Source: Ruegeria sp. 6PALISEP08 (GTDB lineage: Bacteria; Pseudomonadota; Alphaproteobacteria; Rhodobacterales; Rhodobacteraceae). Taken from it: a stretch of 64,000 bases of DNA. The notes under the pieces are model-generated. The model saw only the letters and a list, made by a program, of their open reading frames with translations. It made no database searches and was not told the DNA's origin. The stretch is taken from NCBI RefSeq assembly GCF_001238295.1, contig NZ_LGXZ01000009.1, positions 123,697 through 187,696 of the forward strand, given 5' to 3'. Below are positions 33,503 through 42,631 of this stretch, piece by piece. The position numbers were made by a program, and so were the translations under genes. Numbering within the stretch: the stretch's first letter is position 1; each line of letters begins with the position of its first letter.

Positions 33503-34419
33503 GAACCTGCCTTCCCGCGTCCGAAATCCGGAGCATCCGTATCCTGCCCCGCATCAATGATGCCGCGACGAATAGCACGGGTCCGGGTGAAGTAGTCAAA
33601 CAAATGCTCTCCGTCGCCGGTTCGGATAGCCCGTTGCAAAGCGAACAGCTCTTCGGTGAAGCGGCCCAAAATTTCCAGCGTCGCGTCTTTGTTGGACAGG
33701 AACACATCACGCCACATGGTCGGGTCGGATGCTGCGATGCGGGTGAAATCCCGAAAACCGGCCGCCGAATATTTTATGACCTCACTGTCGGTTACGCGTC
33801 GCAGATCATCTGCCACGCCAACCATCGTGTAGGCAATCAGGTGCGGTGCATGAGAGGTCACCGCCAGCACCAGATCATGGTGATCTGCGTCCATCTCATC
33901 GACATTTGACCCCATGCCTTCCCACAAAGCGCGTAGGCGGGCAATCGCCTCTGGGTCCGAGTTCTCGACCGGGACCAGCAGGCACCAGCGGTTGTCGAAC
34001 AGCTCGGCGAAACCCGATTCAGGGCCGGAATGCTCGGTCCCTGCCAGTGGGTGCGCGGGAATAAAGTGCACGCCGTCTGGGATATGCGGCTGAACCGCCT
34101 GAATGACATGACGTTTGACCGAGCCAACATCCGACACGGTCGCACCGGGTTTCAAAACGGGCGCAATGTCTTTTGCCACGGCACCCATGGCCCCGACGGG
34201 GACACAGAGGACAACCAGATCGGCCCCTTCAACGGCCTCTTGCGCGGTATCGCAAACGCGGTCGCACAGCCCAATCCTACGCGCGGTGTCCCGAGTGGCC
34301 TCGGACCGGGCATAGCCTGTCACTTCCCCGGCTAGACCTGCCCGTTTGATCGCCCAGAACATGGACGAAGCAATCAGGCCCAGCCCGATCAGCGCAACAC
34401 GGTCGTAAATCTGGCTCAT
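33499..34419 (-). CDS. tyrC: Prephenate/arogenate dehydrogenase
   Basis: 306 residues. N-terminal NAD(P)-binding [13 protein letters not shown], followed by [14 protein letters not shown] and [15 protein letters not shown] segments of the TyrA/TyrC family. It makes tyrosine precursors by oxidative decarboxylation of prephenate or arogenate; alphaproteobacterial members often prefer arogenate. It overlaps hisC (4 bp) and the extensin gene (4 bp). Confidence 0.93.
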   Translation of the reverse strand: MSQIYDRVALIGLGLIASSMFWAIKRAGLAGEVTGYARSEATRDTARRIGLCDRVCDTAQEAVEGADLVVLCVPVGAMGAVAKDIAPVLKPGATVSDVGSVKRHVIQAVQPHIPDGVHFIPAHPLAGTEHSGPESGFAELFDNRWCLLVPVENSDPEAIARLRALWEGMGSNVDEMDADHHDLVLAVTSHAPHLIAYTMVGVADDLRRVTDSEVIKYSAAGFRDFTRIAASDPTMWRDVFLSNKDATLEILGRFTEELFALQRAIRTGDGEHLFDYFTRTRAIRRGIIDAGQDTDAPDFGRGKAGS

Positions 34420-35501
34420 GCTGCGCCCTTCTTAAATGCAGTGATCGCCGCAACCACACGGTGGCAGGCTTCTTCGTCACCCACGGTGATCCGCAAGGCG
34501 TTGGGCAGGTTGTAGCCTGCAACCCGGCGTACAATCAAACCCTGTGATTTGAGGTAGTCATCGCAGGCTTCGGCCTCGGCCCTGTCTGCGAAACGTGCGA
34601 GGATGAAGTTGGTGCAGGACGGGTCCGAGGGCACACCGATCTTGGCCAATTCGTCCGACAGCCACACACGCAGCCGTGCGTTTTCAGATTGGCAAAAAGA
34701 CAGAAACTCCACATCGTTCACCGCAGCCTCCGCCGCGGCCAGAGCGGTCAGTGACAGGTTGAAGGGTTGGCGCACCCGGTTCAGAACGTCAATGATCGGT
34801 TGATGCGCATAGCCCCAGCCAACCCGCATGCCGCCCAGCCCATACACTTTCGAGAAGGTGCGCGTCATGATTACATTCTCATGGGCGTCAACCAGCGATG
34901 CCCCACCATCGAACCCGTCAACAAATTCGGCATAAGCGCCATCCAGAACCATCAGGCAGGTTTCGGGCAGGCCCTGCGCCAGACGCTCCAGCTCATCATT
35001 CGAGATCATGGTCGAGGTCGGATTGCCGGGATTTGTGACAAACACGATCCGCGTCTGCCCCGTTACAGCGGCCAGAATGGCATCCACATCCACCTTGCGG
35101 TCACGCTCGGACACCATGACCGGCGTCGCGCCAGCCATGCGGGCAATGATCGGGTACATCGAAAACCCATGCTCGGTAAAGATCACCTCGTCCGCCGTCC
35201 CCGCATAGGCCTGCGCGATGAATTGCAGCACTTCATCACTGCCGACACCACAGATAATCCGCGCTGGGTCCAGCCCGTGACGTGCGCCGATGGCCACGCG
35301 CAGGCTTGCGTGATCCGTGCTGGGATAACGATGCAAAGTGGCCGCGCTGTTGCGCACCGCCTCAATTGCCTTGGGGCTTGGCCCGAACGGGTTTTCGTTC
35401 GAACTCAGCTTGATCACATGCTCCACACCGGCCACATGCGACTGCCCGCCCTGATAGAGCGCGATGTCCATAATACCTGGTTGTGGGGTGATCTTGGTCA
35501 T
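34416..35501 (-). CDS. hisC: Histidinol-phosphate aminotransferase
   Basis: 361 residues of fold-type I PLP transferase; PLP lysine Lys218 in [11 protein letters not shown], Asn157-Pro in [11 protein letters not shown], and Asp187/Tyr190 in VLDGAYAEF. HisC makes L-histidinol phosphate; in alphaproteobacteria the same enzyme often transaminates prephenate or phenylpyruvate, which fits the coupled tyrC downstream. Start is ATG 35501. Confidence 0.93.
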   Translation of the reverse strand: MTKITPQPGIMDIALYQGGQSHVAGVEHVIKLSSNENPFGPSPKAIEAVRNSAATLHRYPSTDHASLRVAIGARHGLDPARIICGVGSDEVLQFIAQAYAGTADEVIFTEHGFSMYPIIARMAGATPVMVSERDRKVDVDAILAAVTGQTRIVFVTNPGNPTSTMISNDELERLAQGLPETCLMVLDGAYAEFVDGFDGGASLVDAHENVIMTRTFSKVYGLGGMRVGWGYAHQPIIDVLNRVRQPFNLSLTALAAAEAAVNDVEFLSFCQSENARLRVWLSDELAKIGVPSDPSCTNFILARFADRAEAEACDDYLKSQGLIVRRVAGYNLPNALRITVGDEEACHRVVAAITAFKKGAA

Positions 35502-35565
35502 GAGAGGCTCCGTTGAATGGGCCTCTCATACCTGTCTCAACGAGTTGAGAAAAGCAGCAATTCCA

Positions 35566-36981
35566 TCATGCGGCTTTGAAGCGCGCAGTCGCCGGGTCGG
35601 CATAGTAATAGGGCACGAACTCTTCGGTTCTGCGGGACAAGTCATTGACGCTGTCGATGATGAACTGAACCGTTTCCTCGCTCATCAGATAGGAGAAGTT
35701 CAACCGCACCCAGCCGGGCTTTTTCATTTCTTCCCCGGTAGACAAGGCCGCGTGCAATTCTTCCGACGTCGCCCGATCAATGCCCAGCAAGCGATGCGCG
35801 TAGGGCCCCGCGCAGGCGCAACCACCCCGCGCCTGAATGCCGTAGATGTCGCTGAGCATCCGAGTGAACAGTTGCTGATGCACGGGTTGGCCGGAATTGT
35901 CGCGGACAAGGAAAGAGAAGATCGGCAATCGATGCGGGTTATCGACCCCAAGCAAGGTCAGGTTCGGGTTGTCCTTCCACCCCTCCAGAGCCATCTGATT
36001 GAATTGCGCCTCGCGCCGGGCAATTTCCTCCGTTCCGACGACATCCTTCACGATGAAAGCCAGCGCCGCGCGAATGTCTCCGATCACGTTGGGCGTTCCC
36101 GCCTCTTCCCGAGTTGATAGATCGGCGCTGTAGTCGTGGCGCCAGGGCGATACAAAACTGACGGTGCCGCCACCAGGCCAGCTGGGGCAGTCCCGCTGTA
36201 CGGCAGACTGGTTCACGATCAAAACGCCCGACGCGCCCGGACCACCGGGAAATTTATGTGGGGAAACCACAATGGCATCCTTGCGCGCATCCGCAGTGCC
36301 CATATCCATCGGCAGGTACGGCCCACCCCCAGCATAATCCCAAACGGCCAGCGCACCATGCGCCTTGAGCATTCGTGTCACCGGATCAGGATCGGTGATA
36401 ATGCCGGTCACGTTGGATGCCGCTGAAAAGGATCCGATCAGCAGATCAGCATCTGCATGCGTTTCCAACGCGCCTTTCAGCGCTTGCAGATCGACACCTC
36501 CACCCTCGGCTTCGGGGATTTCGATCACCTGCGCCTTGCTCTCGCGCCATGGCAGAATGTTTGAATGATGCTCGTACGGACCGATCAAAACAACCGGCTG
36601 GTCAGCCTCTGCCACCCCTAGCAGACTGACCAACCGGTTGAGCCCCGCCGTGGCACCAGACCCGGTGAAGATCACCGCGTCTTCTCCCCTCGCGCCAACA
36701 AGGCGGGTTATCTCTTCGCGCGCTTCACGGCGCAAACGTGTCATGTAAGATCCGCAATAGGAGGCCTCGGTGTGGCTGTTGGCGTAAAACGGCAACACCT
36801 GTTGCGCGACAAAGTCTTCGACCTGCCGCAGCGCACGGCCCGAGGCGACGTAATCCGCATAAACAAGCGGTACGTCCCCATGCAGACCCGGGATCAGAAC
36901 ATTCTCTCCGATCAGTCCATCGCGCAGATTTGAATTGAGAGTGGTGGAACGGAGTTCCGCACGAAATTTGGACAGGGTCAT
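35566..36981 (-). CDS. Class V aminotransferase-fold PLP enzyme
   Basis: 471 residues from ATG 36981, nine bases after TAGGAG. Visible are YADYVASGRALRQVEDF at the N terminus, ANSHTEASYCGSYMTRL, GSGATAGLNRL and the PLP lysine in VVSPHKFPGGPGASG, as in cysteine-desulfurase-like enzymes. The RGGCACAGPYAHRLLGI segment carries two Cys close together. Substrate unknown. It is divergent from an Lrp-type regulator 100 bp away, which likely controls it. Confidence 0.87.
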   Translation of the reverse strand: MTLSKFRAELRSTTLNSNLRDGLIGENVLIPGLHGDVPLVYADYVASGRALRQVEDFVAQQVLPFYANSHTEASYCGSYMTRLRREAREEITRLVGARGEDAVIFTGSGATAGLNRLVSLLGVAEADQPVVLIGPYEHHSNILPWRESKAQVIEIPEAEGGGVDLQALKGALETHADADLLIGSFSAASNVTGIITDPDPVTRMLKAHGALAVWDYAGGGPYLPMDMGTADARKDAIVVSPHKFPGGPGASGVLIVNQSAVQRDCPSWPGGGTVSFVSPWRHDYSADLSTREEAGTPNVIGDIRAALAFIVKDVVGTEEIARREAQFNQMALEGWKDNPNLTLLGVDNPHRLPIFSFLVRDNSGQPVHQQLFTRMLSDIYGIQARGGCACAGPYAHRLLGIDRATSEELHAALSTGEEMKKPGWVRLNFSYLMSEETVQFIIDSVNDLSRRTEEFVPYYYADPATARFKAA

Positions 36982-37083
36982 GTCATTGGCTCCTAACTGC
37001 CCTATCAATGTGATTTATTAGCCATGCGGAAACTTCCTCTATCTTTGCTTGGATTTCAAAATTTTTGTGTCATATGATCAGAT

Positions 37084-37545
37084 ATGACATCAAAATTAGA
37101 TCAAATTGACACAAGCATTCTAAAAGAGCTTCAAAAGGATGCCACCTTGTCTCAGCGTGAATTGGCGGATCGTGTTGGCCTGTCACAAAATGCTTGCTGG
37201 CGGCGGTTGAAGGCCTTGAACGAAAATGGCGTCCTGATTGGATCCACTGCCCGCATTGCGCGTGAAAAACTGGGGTTGAGTCTTGTGGTCTTTGTCATGT
37301 TGCGCACGCGGCATCATTCGGCCGAATGGCTTCAGGCGTTCCGAAGCCATGTTCTGACAATCCCCGAAGTCGTGGATTTTCACCGGATCGGCGGTGATTA
37401 CGATTATCAGTTGAAAGTCGTCACCGAGGACATGGCCTCCTATGACAAAGTCTACCAACGCCTGATCGAAAAGGTCGAACTGGACAGCGTGACCTCGTAT
37501 TTCGCGATGGAAGCGATCGCCGAAGGGCGACCGCTGCCGATTTAG
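37084..37545 (+). CDS. Lrp/AsnC family transcriptional regulator
   Basis: 153 residues: N-terminal helix-turn-helix (TLSQRELADRVGLSQNACW) and a C-terminal RAM ligand-binding domain (EVVDFHRIGGDYDYQLKVV). Divergent from the class V aminotransferase, which is its probable target, with an amino acid as effector. Confidence 0.93.
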   Translation: MTSKLDQIDTSILKELQKDATLSQRELADRVGLSQNACWRRLKALNENGVLIGSTARIAREKLGLSLVVFVMLRTRHHSAEWLQAFRSHVLTIPEVVDFHRIGGDYDYQLKVVTEDMASYDKVYQRLIEKVELDSVTSYFAMEAIAEGRPLPI

Positions 37546-37548
37546 ACC

Positions 37549-38373
37549 TTAGTCCAGCCCGAGCATCGATTTCATACCGCCGATAAAGGTGGCGTCGTCC
37601 AAGGCTTTGCGGTTGTCGAGATACTCAACCGCATCCGCGCCCGCACGATACCGCAATGTGTCGGTGCCATCCGTCACTGCCCCCCAGATCACCTCGGCTA
37701 CAACGCTGGGCGGCGAAGCGCGCGACGCCATTTCTTCAGAGCCCCAGGCGCCGAACAGGGCCTGAACCACAGGCTGATATTCGGTCATGTTTTCGTCATT
37801 AACAAAATCGAACGAGCGGCCACCGAAGTCTGTGGCGATCATTCCAGGCTCGACAATCTTGACCTTGATGCCAGCCGCAGCGAGTTCGTAGTGCAGCGAC
37901 TCTGACAGACCTTCGACCGCGAATTTCGTGCCGTGATACAGCGCCCCAAGCGGGAAGGTGATCTGCCCGCCGATGGATGAAATGTTGACTATGCAGCCCG
38001 AGCCATTGGCTCGCATATGTGGCAGAACAGCTTTAGTTACCGCCAGCAAGCCGACGACATTGGTATCGAATTGACGGCGAACGCGCTCCATAGGGAAGGC
38101 TTCCAAAGGTCCATAAGCCCCGTAGCCTGCATTGTTCAGCAGGACATCGATCTGGCCGAATCGCGCGATCCCTGCCGCTACGGCTGAGCCGATGGACTCT
38201 TCGTCGGTGACGTCCAGACGGGTCACCAGGACATTTTTTAACGGTGCAAGCTCTACTTCTTTCTCGGGGCTGCGCATGGTAGCAATGACATTCCAGCCCT
38301 GCTTCTGAAACAGCTGAGCCGTGACTTTTCCGATGCCGGACGACGCGCCGGTGATGAGGATGGTCTGTGCCAT
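37549..38373 (-). CDS. Short-chain dehydrogenase/reductase
   Basis: 274 residues. N-terminal cofactor motif ITGASSGIGKVTA, NNAGYG, and catalytic Ser with YHGTKFAVEG. ATG 38373 follows GGAGAAAG. An oxidoreductase of unknown substrate. Divergent from an AraC-type regulator 146 bp away, which may control it. Confidence 0.92.
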   Translation of the reverse strand: MAQTILITGASSGIGKVTAQLFQKQGWNVIATMRSPEKEVELAPLKNVLVTRLDVTDEESIGSAVAAGIARFGQIDVLLNNAGYGAYGPLEAFPMERVRRQFDTNVVGLLAVTKAVLPHMRANGSGCIVNISSIGGQITFPLGALYHGTKFAVEGLSESLHYELAAAGIKVKIVEPGMIATDFGGRSFDFVNDENMTEYQPVVQALFGAWGSEEMASRASPPSVVAEVIWGAVTDGTDTLRYRAGADAVEYLDNRKALDDATFIGGMKSMLGLD

Positions 38374-38519
38374 GGTCTTTCTCCGAAATGATTAGCCTGC
38401 CCGAGAGATAAGTTGTCCTCCTATTCCACGCCTGCCGATTTCTCCTCAAATCTTGCCTAATTCTCCGAACATCAGGGATTCCGCTATTCGCCAAGTATTC
38501 CGTTCAATATGCTAAACAC

Positions 38520-39422
38520 ATGAGAGAGACCAACCTGAACCAATCCGAGCTAATCACGGATATCTGCGGACTTGTGGAAGGAAAAGCGGAAGAAGCACCA
38601 TTTTATCCGACTGCGCTCGAAGGTTTTGCGCTTCTGCATGATGTCAAAACCAAGTCCATAGAAGCACATGTTTACGAACCTATTGTCTGCCTGGTTCTAC
38701 AAGGAAAGAAAGAAACACGTATCGGCAACCGGCTGGTCCATTTCGGGGCCGGAGACTCGCTGATCGTCAGCCATTCAGTCCCCGTTTTGGCAGCCGTCAC
38801 CGAAGCGAGCCGTCGAAAACCCTATGTCGGTCTCGTCCTTTCACTCAATTTGCCCACGTTGCGCAGCCTTTACGATAAGGTTGAATCCGCCCCTGGCCCA
38901 ATCGAAACGGCGCATAGCCTGGCCGCATCCCAAGCCTCACCCGATCTGATCGATGCTATGACCCGCCTGTTTCGCGTCTGCCAGAACCCGACCGACGCAA
39001 AGGTCTTGGCCCCGATGATCAGCCGCGAGATCCATTATAGATTGCTACAGGCCGATCACGGCGGGATGCTGCGGCAAATGTTATGGCGCGACAGTGCAGC
39101 CAGCCGGATCGCACGGGTCATTGACGTAATCCAGACGGGTTTTAGAACCTCGTTGCCCGTATCCGAGCTTGCGCAAACTGCGGGCATGAGCGTTTCCGCC
39201 TTTCACACGCATTTCAAAGAGGTGACCGCCAAGTCACCACTACAATATCAAAAAGAACTCAGATTGCTGGAGGCGCGCCGACTGCTGTCTCACGGCTCGC
39301 TCAGTGTGTCGCAAGCGGCCTTCGACGTGGGATATGAAAGCCCGACCCAGTTCAGCCGCGAGTATTCACGCAAATTTGGCGTATCTCCGCGACAGGATAT
39401 CGGAACACAAAACGTAGCCTGA
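38520..39422 (+). CDS. AraC family transcriptional regulator
   Basis: 300 residues. N-terminal cupin-like AraC_N domain (IVCLVLQGKKETRIGNR, VSHSVPVLAAV) and C-terminal double helix-turn-helix (ELAQTAGMSVSAFHTHFK, LSVSQAAFDVGYESPTQFSR). The neighbour arrangement makes the divergent SDR gene the likely target. Confidence 0.93.
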   Translation: MRETNLNQSELITDICGLVEGKAEEAPFYPTALEGFALLHDVKTKSIEAHVYEPIVCLVLQGKKETRIGNRLVHFGAGDSLIVSHSVPVLAAVTEASRRKPYVGLVLSLNLPTLRSLYDKVESAPGPIETAHSLAASQASPDLIDAMTRLFRVCQNPTDAKVLAPMISREIHYRLLQADHGGMLRQMLWRDSAASRIARVIDVIQTGFRTSLPVSELAQTAGMSVSAFHTHFKEVTAKSPLQYQKELRLLEARRLLSHGSLSVSQAAFDVGYESPTQFSREYSRKFGVSPRQDIGTQNVA

Positions 39423-39424
39423 AC

Positions 39425-39453
39425 AAGAAAAGGCCGCGCAAATTGCGCGGCCT
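39425..39453 (-). terminator. Terminator of rpsD, possibly bidirectional
   Basis: Perfect 11-bp inverted repeat aggccgcgcaa / ttgcgcggcct around a single base (39431-39453). On the minus strand it is followed by TTTCTTGTTC; on the plus side the T run is missing. Confidence 0.8.
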
Positions 39454-39477
39454 CGTAAATCTGTATGTCGGCGAAGA

Positions 39478-40098
39478 TTAGTTCTTCGCGTAGAATTCGA
39501 CGACCAGGTTCGGTTCCATGACGACCGGGTAAGGCACATCGCTCAGGCCCGGGGCGCGAACGAAAGTCGCGGTCATTTTCGAGTGGTCGGCGTCGATGTA
39601 GTCAGGAACATCGCGCTCGGCCAATGCAGCGGCTTCCAGAACAACGGCCAGTTGCTTGGACTTGTCGCGTACTTCGATCACGTCGCCTTCTTTGACGCGG
39701 TAGCTGGGGATGTTAACCCGCTTGCCGTTCACTTTGACGTGGCCGTGGTTAACGAACTGACGCGCGGCAAATACGGTTGCAACAAACTTGGCGCGGTAAA
39801 CAACAGCGTCCAGACGGCGCTCCAGCAGACCAACCAGGTTTTCACCAGTGTCACCAGAAACACGTTCGGCTTCGGAATAGATGCGGCGGAACTGCTTTTC
39901 GGTCAGGTCGCCATAGTAGCCTTTCAGCTTCTGCTTGGCGCGCAACTGGATACCGAAATCGGACAGTTTGCCCTTGCGGCGCTGGCCATGCTGGCCGGGG
40001 CCATATTCGCGGCGGTTGACAGGGGATTTCGGACGACCCCAGATGTTTTCGCCCATACGGCGGTCAATTTTGTGCTTGGCAGACGTGCGTTTGGTCAC
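39478..40098 (-). CDS. rpsD: 30S ribosomal protein S4
   Basis: 206 residues from a GTG start behind GGAGATC. N-terminal S4 region with [20 protein letters not shown] and the S4 RNA-binding domain [33 protein letters not shown]. Binds 16S rRNA early in 30S assembly. Monocistronic, followed by a terminator; the zinc-binding Cys of some S4 proteins are absent. Confidence 0.98.
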   Translation of the reverse strand: MTKRTSAKHKIDRRMGENIWGRPKSPVNRREYGPGQHGQRRKGKLSDFGIQLRAKQKLKGYYGDLTEKQFRRIYSEAERVSGDTGENLVGLLERRLDAVVYRAKFVATVFAARQFVNHGHVKVNGKRVNIPSYRVKEGDVIEVRDKSKQLAVVLEAAALAERDVPDYIDADHSKMTATFVRAPGLSDVPYPVVMEPNLVVEFYAKN

Positions 40099-40310
40099 GG
40101 CTGATCTCCTTCGTTTAGGTCGAGGCCTAAAGGGCCACTATGAAGGGCGTTGTCCTCTTGAGGTTTCCCCCATGACAGGCATCCCCTTGCGAGGGCCACC
40201 AACACCAATGAAGCCGCGCTTATATCCGCAGAACTGGCAGAGTCAACACAGCATTCCACAGGGTTTTCAGTTTTGATTGGGAAATTGCCAGTTCGGGCAA
40301 AACGCCAGGC

Positions 40311-40754
40311 TCAAACCGGGAAAGAGATAACAGTAGCACTGTTTTCAACAACCGGATTAAGGGTAGAGACCAGATCGGTCACTTCGACGATCCAGAAATC
40401 TTCATCTCGCGGCGGGCATGTCGACTCGAACACAAGGGTGGGCGTTCTATCGTCCCCGTCGAGGATCAAACTGGCGGAAAACGTTTGCGCTCCGTTGGTC
40501 AGGGTCATAGCACCGGTCACAGGACCTGATATTTCACGCACCACCGGGAAATGACTATCGACCCGGCTAACGACATTGCGACCGCCGCCCATCTGCCCAA
40601 CACTTTGTTCGACTGCTGCATTCAGGACAATAGCCTGACCGCGCCATGACCATGCGGCCCCAACAGCCAAACAGGCCAAAGGTGCATCCTCAAGCCCGTC
40701 AATCTCCGTTTGACACCATGTAATGGCTATATGACCGTTTGCTCCGGCTCTCAT
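40311..40754 (-). CDS. Hypothetical protein
   Basis: 147 residues from ATG 40754 (a GTG at 40778 would add eight). Not recognised. The sequence has a Trp-containing N-terminal half (ITWCQTEIDG, GAAWSWRGQ) and a C-terminal FWIVEVTDLVSTLNPVVEN segment, no signal peptide and no membrane helix. Codon use (third-position G/C) is like the neighbours, which supports it being real. Confidence 0.5.
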   Translation of the reverse strand: MRAGANGHIAITWCQTEIDGLEDAPLACLAVGAAWSWRGQAIVLNAAVEQSVGQMGGGRNVVSRVDSHFPVVREISGPVTGAMTLTNGAQTFSASLILDGDDRTPTLVFESTCPPRDEDFWIVEVTDLVSTLNPVVENSATVISFPV

Positions 40755-41182
40755 CTGCCCACTCGCACTATTTACCACCCCAACACTTTATCCCACGCTT
40801 ATCAGCACAAATTTCGACGGAAAAGAGACGGAAATGAAGCATTCACGAGAATGTTGCACATCTGAATCACAAACCCGTGAGTGAATCCTGAAGTTTCCCG
40901 GAAACACCAGAGACTTCGGTCCAATCGCGTCCTTTGCTTTTGGAACTCAAAAATCCATCAAAAATACAATTGGCACTCATTAGCACCGCGGTCAGTGCAG
41001 ACTGCCCTCATACGAGTCATCACAATTTTCCAAGTGATCTACGCTTGGGTTGCCCCTCGCGGCACCAGCCTGATTCAGACCGGCCTTCCCGGTGAGATGA
41101 CTTTACGCGCTGTTCAGGTGTCTCATCAAATTCTGCACATATGCGACAGGTGAACTGCGCATAGGCGCGTCAGTCTGGCGGC
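40755..41182. other. Non-coding gap upstream of the exosortase
   Basis: 428 bp between the hypothetical gene and the exosortase start. A 90-codon open frame (40881-41153) has no family resemblance or ribosome binding site. The strand is more AT-rich than the flanks. No convincing promoter was found by eye; the exosortase operon promoter is expected here. Confidence 0.5.
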
Positions 41183-42631
41183 ATGAACAAGATTTCATCC
41201 ATCCCACTATCGTGGCTCGCACTGGCTGGGTCCTCGGTCATTCTTGCCGCGCATCCAGTGATGTGGCTGGTTCAAAGCTGGATCAGCCCGGCCTATGGGT
41301 CGTATGGTTATCTCTATGTCCTGTTGATCATGGGTCTTGCCTGGGTCAGCTTGCGCAGTGGTAGACCGACGGTGGGGACTGGCAGAACCCCGGTTCTAGC
41401 CTTGTTGTTTCTTGCGGCATTGATCCGACTTCTGGGTCAGATGATGGCCGTCAATATTCTCAGCGCCCTTGCTCTGACCGTTGACGTGTTTGCCCTGACT
41501 TTATTGTTGCGACTGAACCTCAGACCTTTTGCCCTGTCGCCGGTCTGGATGGCCGCGCTGTTTCTATTTGCCCTGCCCACTGAGGTGGTTTTGCAACGCA
41601 CTTTGGGATTTCCACTGCAGATGATCTCGGCGAGCCTGTCTTGCATGATGCTGAAGGGTGTGTTCCCGGACGTGCTGTGCGAAGGCGTTCGCATCACTCT
41701 GGATCAACGAGACATTCTGGTGGATTTGCCCTGCTCTGGTGCGTCAGGGTTGTTGCTGGCACTGGCCTTTGTGGTGACGCAGAACGCGATCATGCGCCCG
41801 CGATGGCAGACAGCCTGTTTGGCCCTGCTGGCCGTGGCCGGATTTGCAGCGCTGGGAAACAGCCTGCGCATCTCATTGCTGGCTATAGGTCTGGTCAATG
41901 ATCTGAATGTGATGGCCGAGCCCCTGCATTCGCTGATCGGCCTGACGACCCTGTGCCTCACGATCCTGCCCTTTGCCCTTTTCTACCGCCCCCGCAGCCG
42001 GAATGTGCAAAGGGCGCCAATCAATAGTGGCATAGTGCCCAAATATGCCAGTTGGCCGGTCGGCTTCGCCTGCCTGGGTGCGAGTCTTGCCATTGTTTCG
42101 CTCAGCCCTGATCCCGTTGATGTGTCAGGAACGGTCGAAAGCCCGGCTCTGCCTTCTCAGATTCACGGGTTTCTTGCCCGCGAAGTACCGTTGGAACCGC
42201 TGGAGGTCGCCTATTTCGAAACCTATGGCGGCGCAGCAAAAAAAGCCCGGTTCGGTCCACTGGGGGTCAACGTGGTCAGCACACGGGCACCACTGCGCCA
42301 CCTTCACGCGCCTGAAATCTGCCTGCGGGGGCTGGGATACAAAGTGCGATTTCTGGGCACCCGGCATGAGGGCACGCCCAGCGCTTATTACCAAGCGATC
42401 GGGCCGGACGGGGACATATGGCGAGTGGCTGTCAGCTATGTTTCGCAATCCGGGCAAGTCACGCCCAGCGTTGGCGAGGCCATCTGGCTCTGGCTGATCG
42501 GAACAGGCGGCACCTGGAGCAGCGTGCAACGCATTACCCCCTGGACGCTGGATCCCGGCCTTACCGCCGAACTGAACGCAGCGGCGCTGGTCGCCATGGA
42601 CATTCAAAAAAATGAGGGAACAGACATATGA
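41183..42631 (+). CDS. xrtT: Exosortase with C-terminal EpsI-like domain (XrtT type)
   Basis: 482 residues. The N-terminal ~265 carry about eight membrane helices with the exosortase catalytic set: Cys184 in DLPCSGASG, Arg229 in GNSLRIS and His249 in AEPLHSLIG. The C-terminal part (about 310-470) is a soluble EpsI-like domain. Exosortases are membrane transpeptidase-like proteins that process PEP-CTERM tails. The ATG of the VIT-VWA gene overlaps its stop (ATGA), so that protein is its likely substrate. The XrtT name rests on my recollection of a Rhodobacterales exosortase family with these neighbours. Confidence 0.85.
   Translation: MNKISSIPLSWLALAGSSVILAAHPVMWLVQSWISPAYGSYGYLYVLLIMGLAWVSLRSGRPTVGTGRTPVLALLFLAALIRLLGQMMAVNILSALALTVDVFALTLLLRLNLRPFALSPVWMAALFLFALPTEVVLQRTLGFPLQMISASLSCMMLKGVFPDVLCEGVRITLDQRDILVDLPCSGASGLLLALAFVVTQNAIMRPRWQTACLALLAVAGFAALGNSLRISLLAIGLVNDLNVMAEPLHSLIGLTTLCLTILPFALFYRPRSRNVQRAPINSGIVPKYASWPVGFACLGASLAIVSLSPDPVDVSGTVESPALPSQIHGFLAREVPLEPLEVAYFETYGGAAKKARFGPLGVNVVSTRAPLRHLHAPEICLRGLGYKVRFLGTRHEGTPSAYYQAIGPDGDIWRVAVSYVSQSGQVTPSVGEAIWLWLIGTGGTWSSVQRITPWTLDPGLTAELNAAALVAMDIQKNEGTDI

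Noticed and set aside
40881..41153. 90-codon frame upstream of the exosortase
   Set aside because: No ribosome binding site, biased composition or recognisable product; likely chance.
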